Positions 63,703 through 64,000 of a stretch of DNA of 64,000 nucleotides are shown here, in pieces. The stretch comes from Brumimicrobium sp035497735. Lineage in GTDB: Bacteria > Bacteroidota > Bacteroidia > Flavobacteriales_D > Crocinitomicaceae. The stretch lies in NCBI GenBank assembly GCA_035497735.1, contig DATJCX010000021.1, forward strand, positions 1 to 64,000. Reading direction: 5' to 3'. The first letter of the stretch is position 1. Each line of letters begins with the position of its first letter. The translations under genes and the position numbers were made by a program. The notes beneath the pieces were generated by a model. That model searched no databases, was not told the origin of the DNA, and saw only the letters and a program-made list of their open reading frames with translations.

Positions 63703-64000
63703 ATGAAAAAAATATTTATTTTTATATTATTAATGCCTTTTTTTGGGTTGACTCAAAATCTTAAGAAAGCAAATCAGGATTTTTCTACTTTAAATTATGA
63801 AGATGCAATTTATAGATATGAAAAACAACTCACCAAGAAGAAAGAAGGGAGTCAAAACGTTACTTTATTACAGAATTTAGCTAATAGTTATTACGCTATT
63901 CAAAAGTACGACAATGCCAAAGGGTATTATATGAATTTATATACGCTTCAAGGCAATAACATGAATGAAAAAGAATTTATACGATTGGTAAGTTCTTTGA
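63703..64000 (+). CDS. TPR-containing envelope protein, N-terminal part (likely OmpA/PorE-like)
   Basis: The first 99 codons are present. A signal peptide (MKKIFIFILLMPFFGLTQN) is followed by alternating helices with tetratricopeptide spacing (FSTLNYEDAIYRYEKQL; LLQNLANSYYAIQKYDNAKGYY). TPR plus OmpA-type envelope proteins commonly follow PorP/SprF genes and one such protein, PorE, belongs to the T9SS. The gene lies 18 bases after PorP/SprF, so it is in the same operon. The remainder is outside the window. Confidence 0.7.
   Translation, partial: MKKIFIFILLMPFFGLTQNLKKANQDFSTLNYEDAIYRYEKQLTKKKEGSQNVTLLQNLANSYYAIQKYDNAKGYYMNLYTLQGNNMNEKEFIRLVSSL

Overview
The window looks like a chromosomal segment from a member of the Bacteroidota, most likely order Flavobacteriales. 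Reasons: low GC, TAnnTTTG promoter elements in front of many genes instead of E. coli -10/-35 boxes, few Shine-Dalgarno sites, three type IX secretion (T9SS/gliding) type B sorting-domain giants, a PorP/SprF protein, a GLPGLI protein, a short RpoD and a TonB receptor with a carboxypeptidase-regulatory domain. I see no phage, transposon, CRISPR or plasmid signature; this is ordinary chromosomal gene content.

Layout. 1-617: 5' part of a TonB-dependent receptor behind a promoter covered by a perfect 16-bp palindrome. 1036-7565: a carotenoid/photoprotection block, marR-crtI-crtB-crtZ-crtY-photolyase, facing a convergent MerR/B12-domain regulator of the CarH type; together these could make zeaxanthin-type carotenoids and repair UV damage under light control. 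7635-11220: a small T9SS cargo protein with a collapsed FAS1 domain, an SDR oxidoreductase, and a compact thioesterase/unknown/nadC operon. 11253-16937: three envelope proteins (lipoprotein, OmpA with eight thrombospondin-3 repeats, membrane-anchored propeller-like protein). 17017-22099: rnhB, a small secreted protein, and an M20 peptidase/LEA-like lipoprotein/YyaL operon. 22317-31793: two T9SS type B cargo proteins around an orphan histidine kinase and a PurF-family enzyme. 31926-35400: kbl, a two-component system and tRNA-Arg(UCG). 35529-41470 (all minus): trxA, a membrane MutS-like ATPase, rplS, dnaX and rpoD. 41745-49773: dapD-meaB, the rsgA-dtd-mazG operon, an outer-membrane barrel/GLPGLI pair and folE. 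49819-57860: GNAT-like enzyme, long-form urocanase, AhpD-like protein, lipoate ligase, CtlX-type hydrolase and an M3 peptidase lipoprotein. 58327-64000: a 1470-aa repeat protein, its PorP/SprF partner and the start of a TPR protein, which look like one T9SS cargo/export set.

Most notable observations: (1) dnaX is split by an A10 tract with an in-phase A_AAA_AAA heptamer, 5-nt spacer and stem-loop, so gamma and tau are probably both made by -1 frameshifting or slippage. (2) The tRNA-Arg carries T19 and A56 in place of the near-universal G19-C56 elbow pair, an apparent compensatory swap. (3) Four genes have a consensus -7 element only 4-5 nt before their ATG, which predicts leaderless mRNAs. 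(4) Two promoters have palindromes exactly abutting the -7 element. (5) A FAS1 domain appears to have lost its middle in frame. Names are inferred from motifs read in the translations; no database search was possible.
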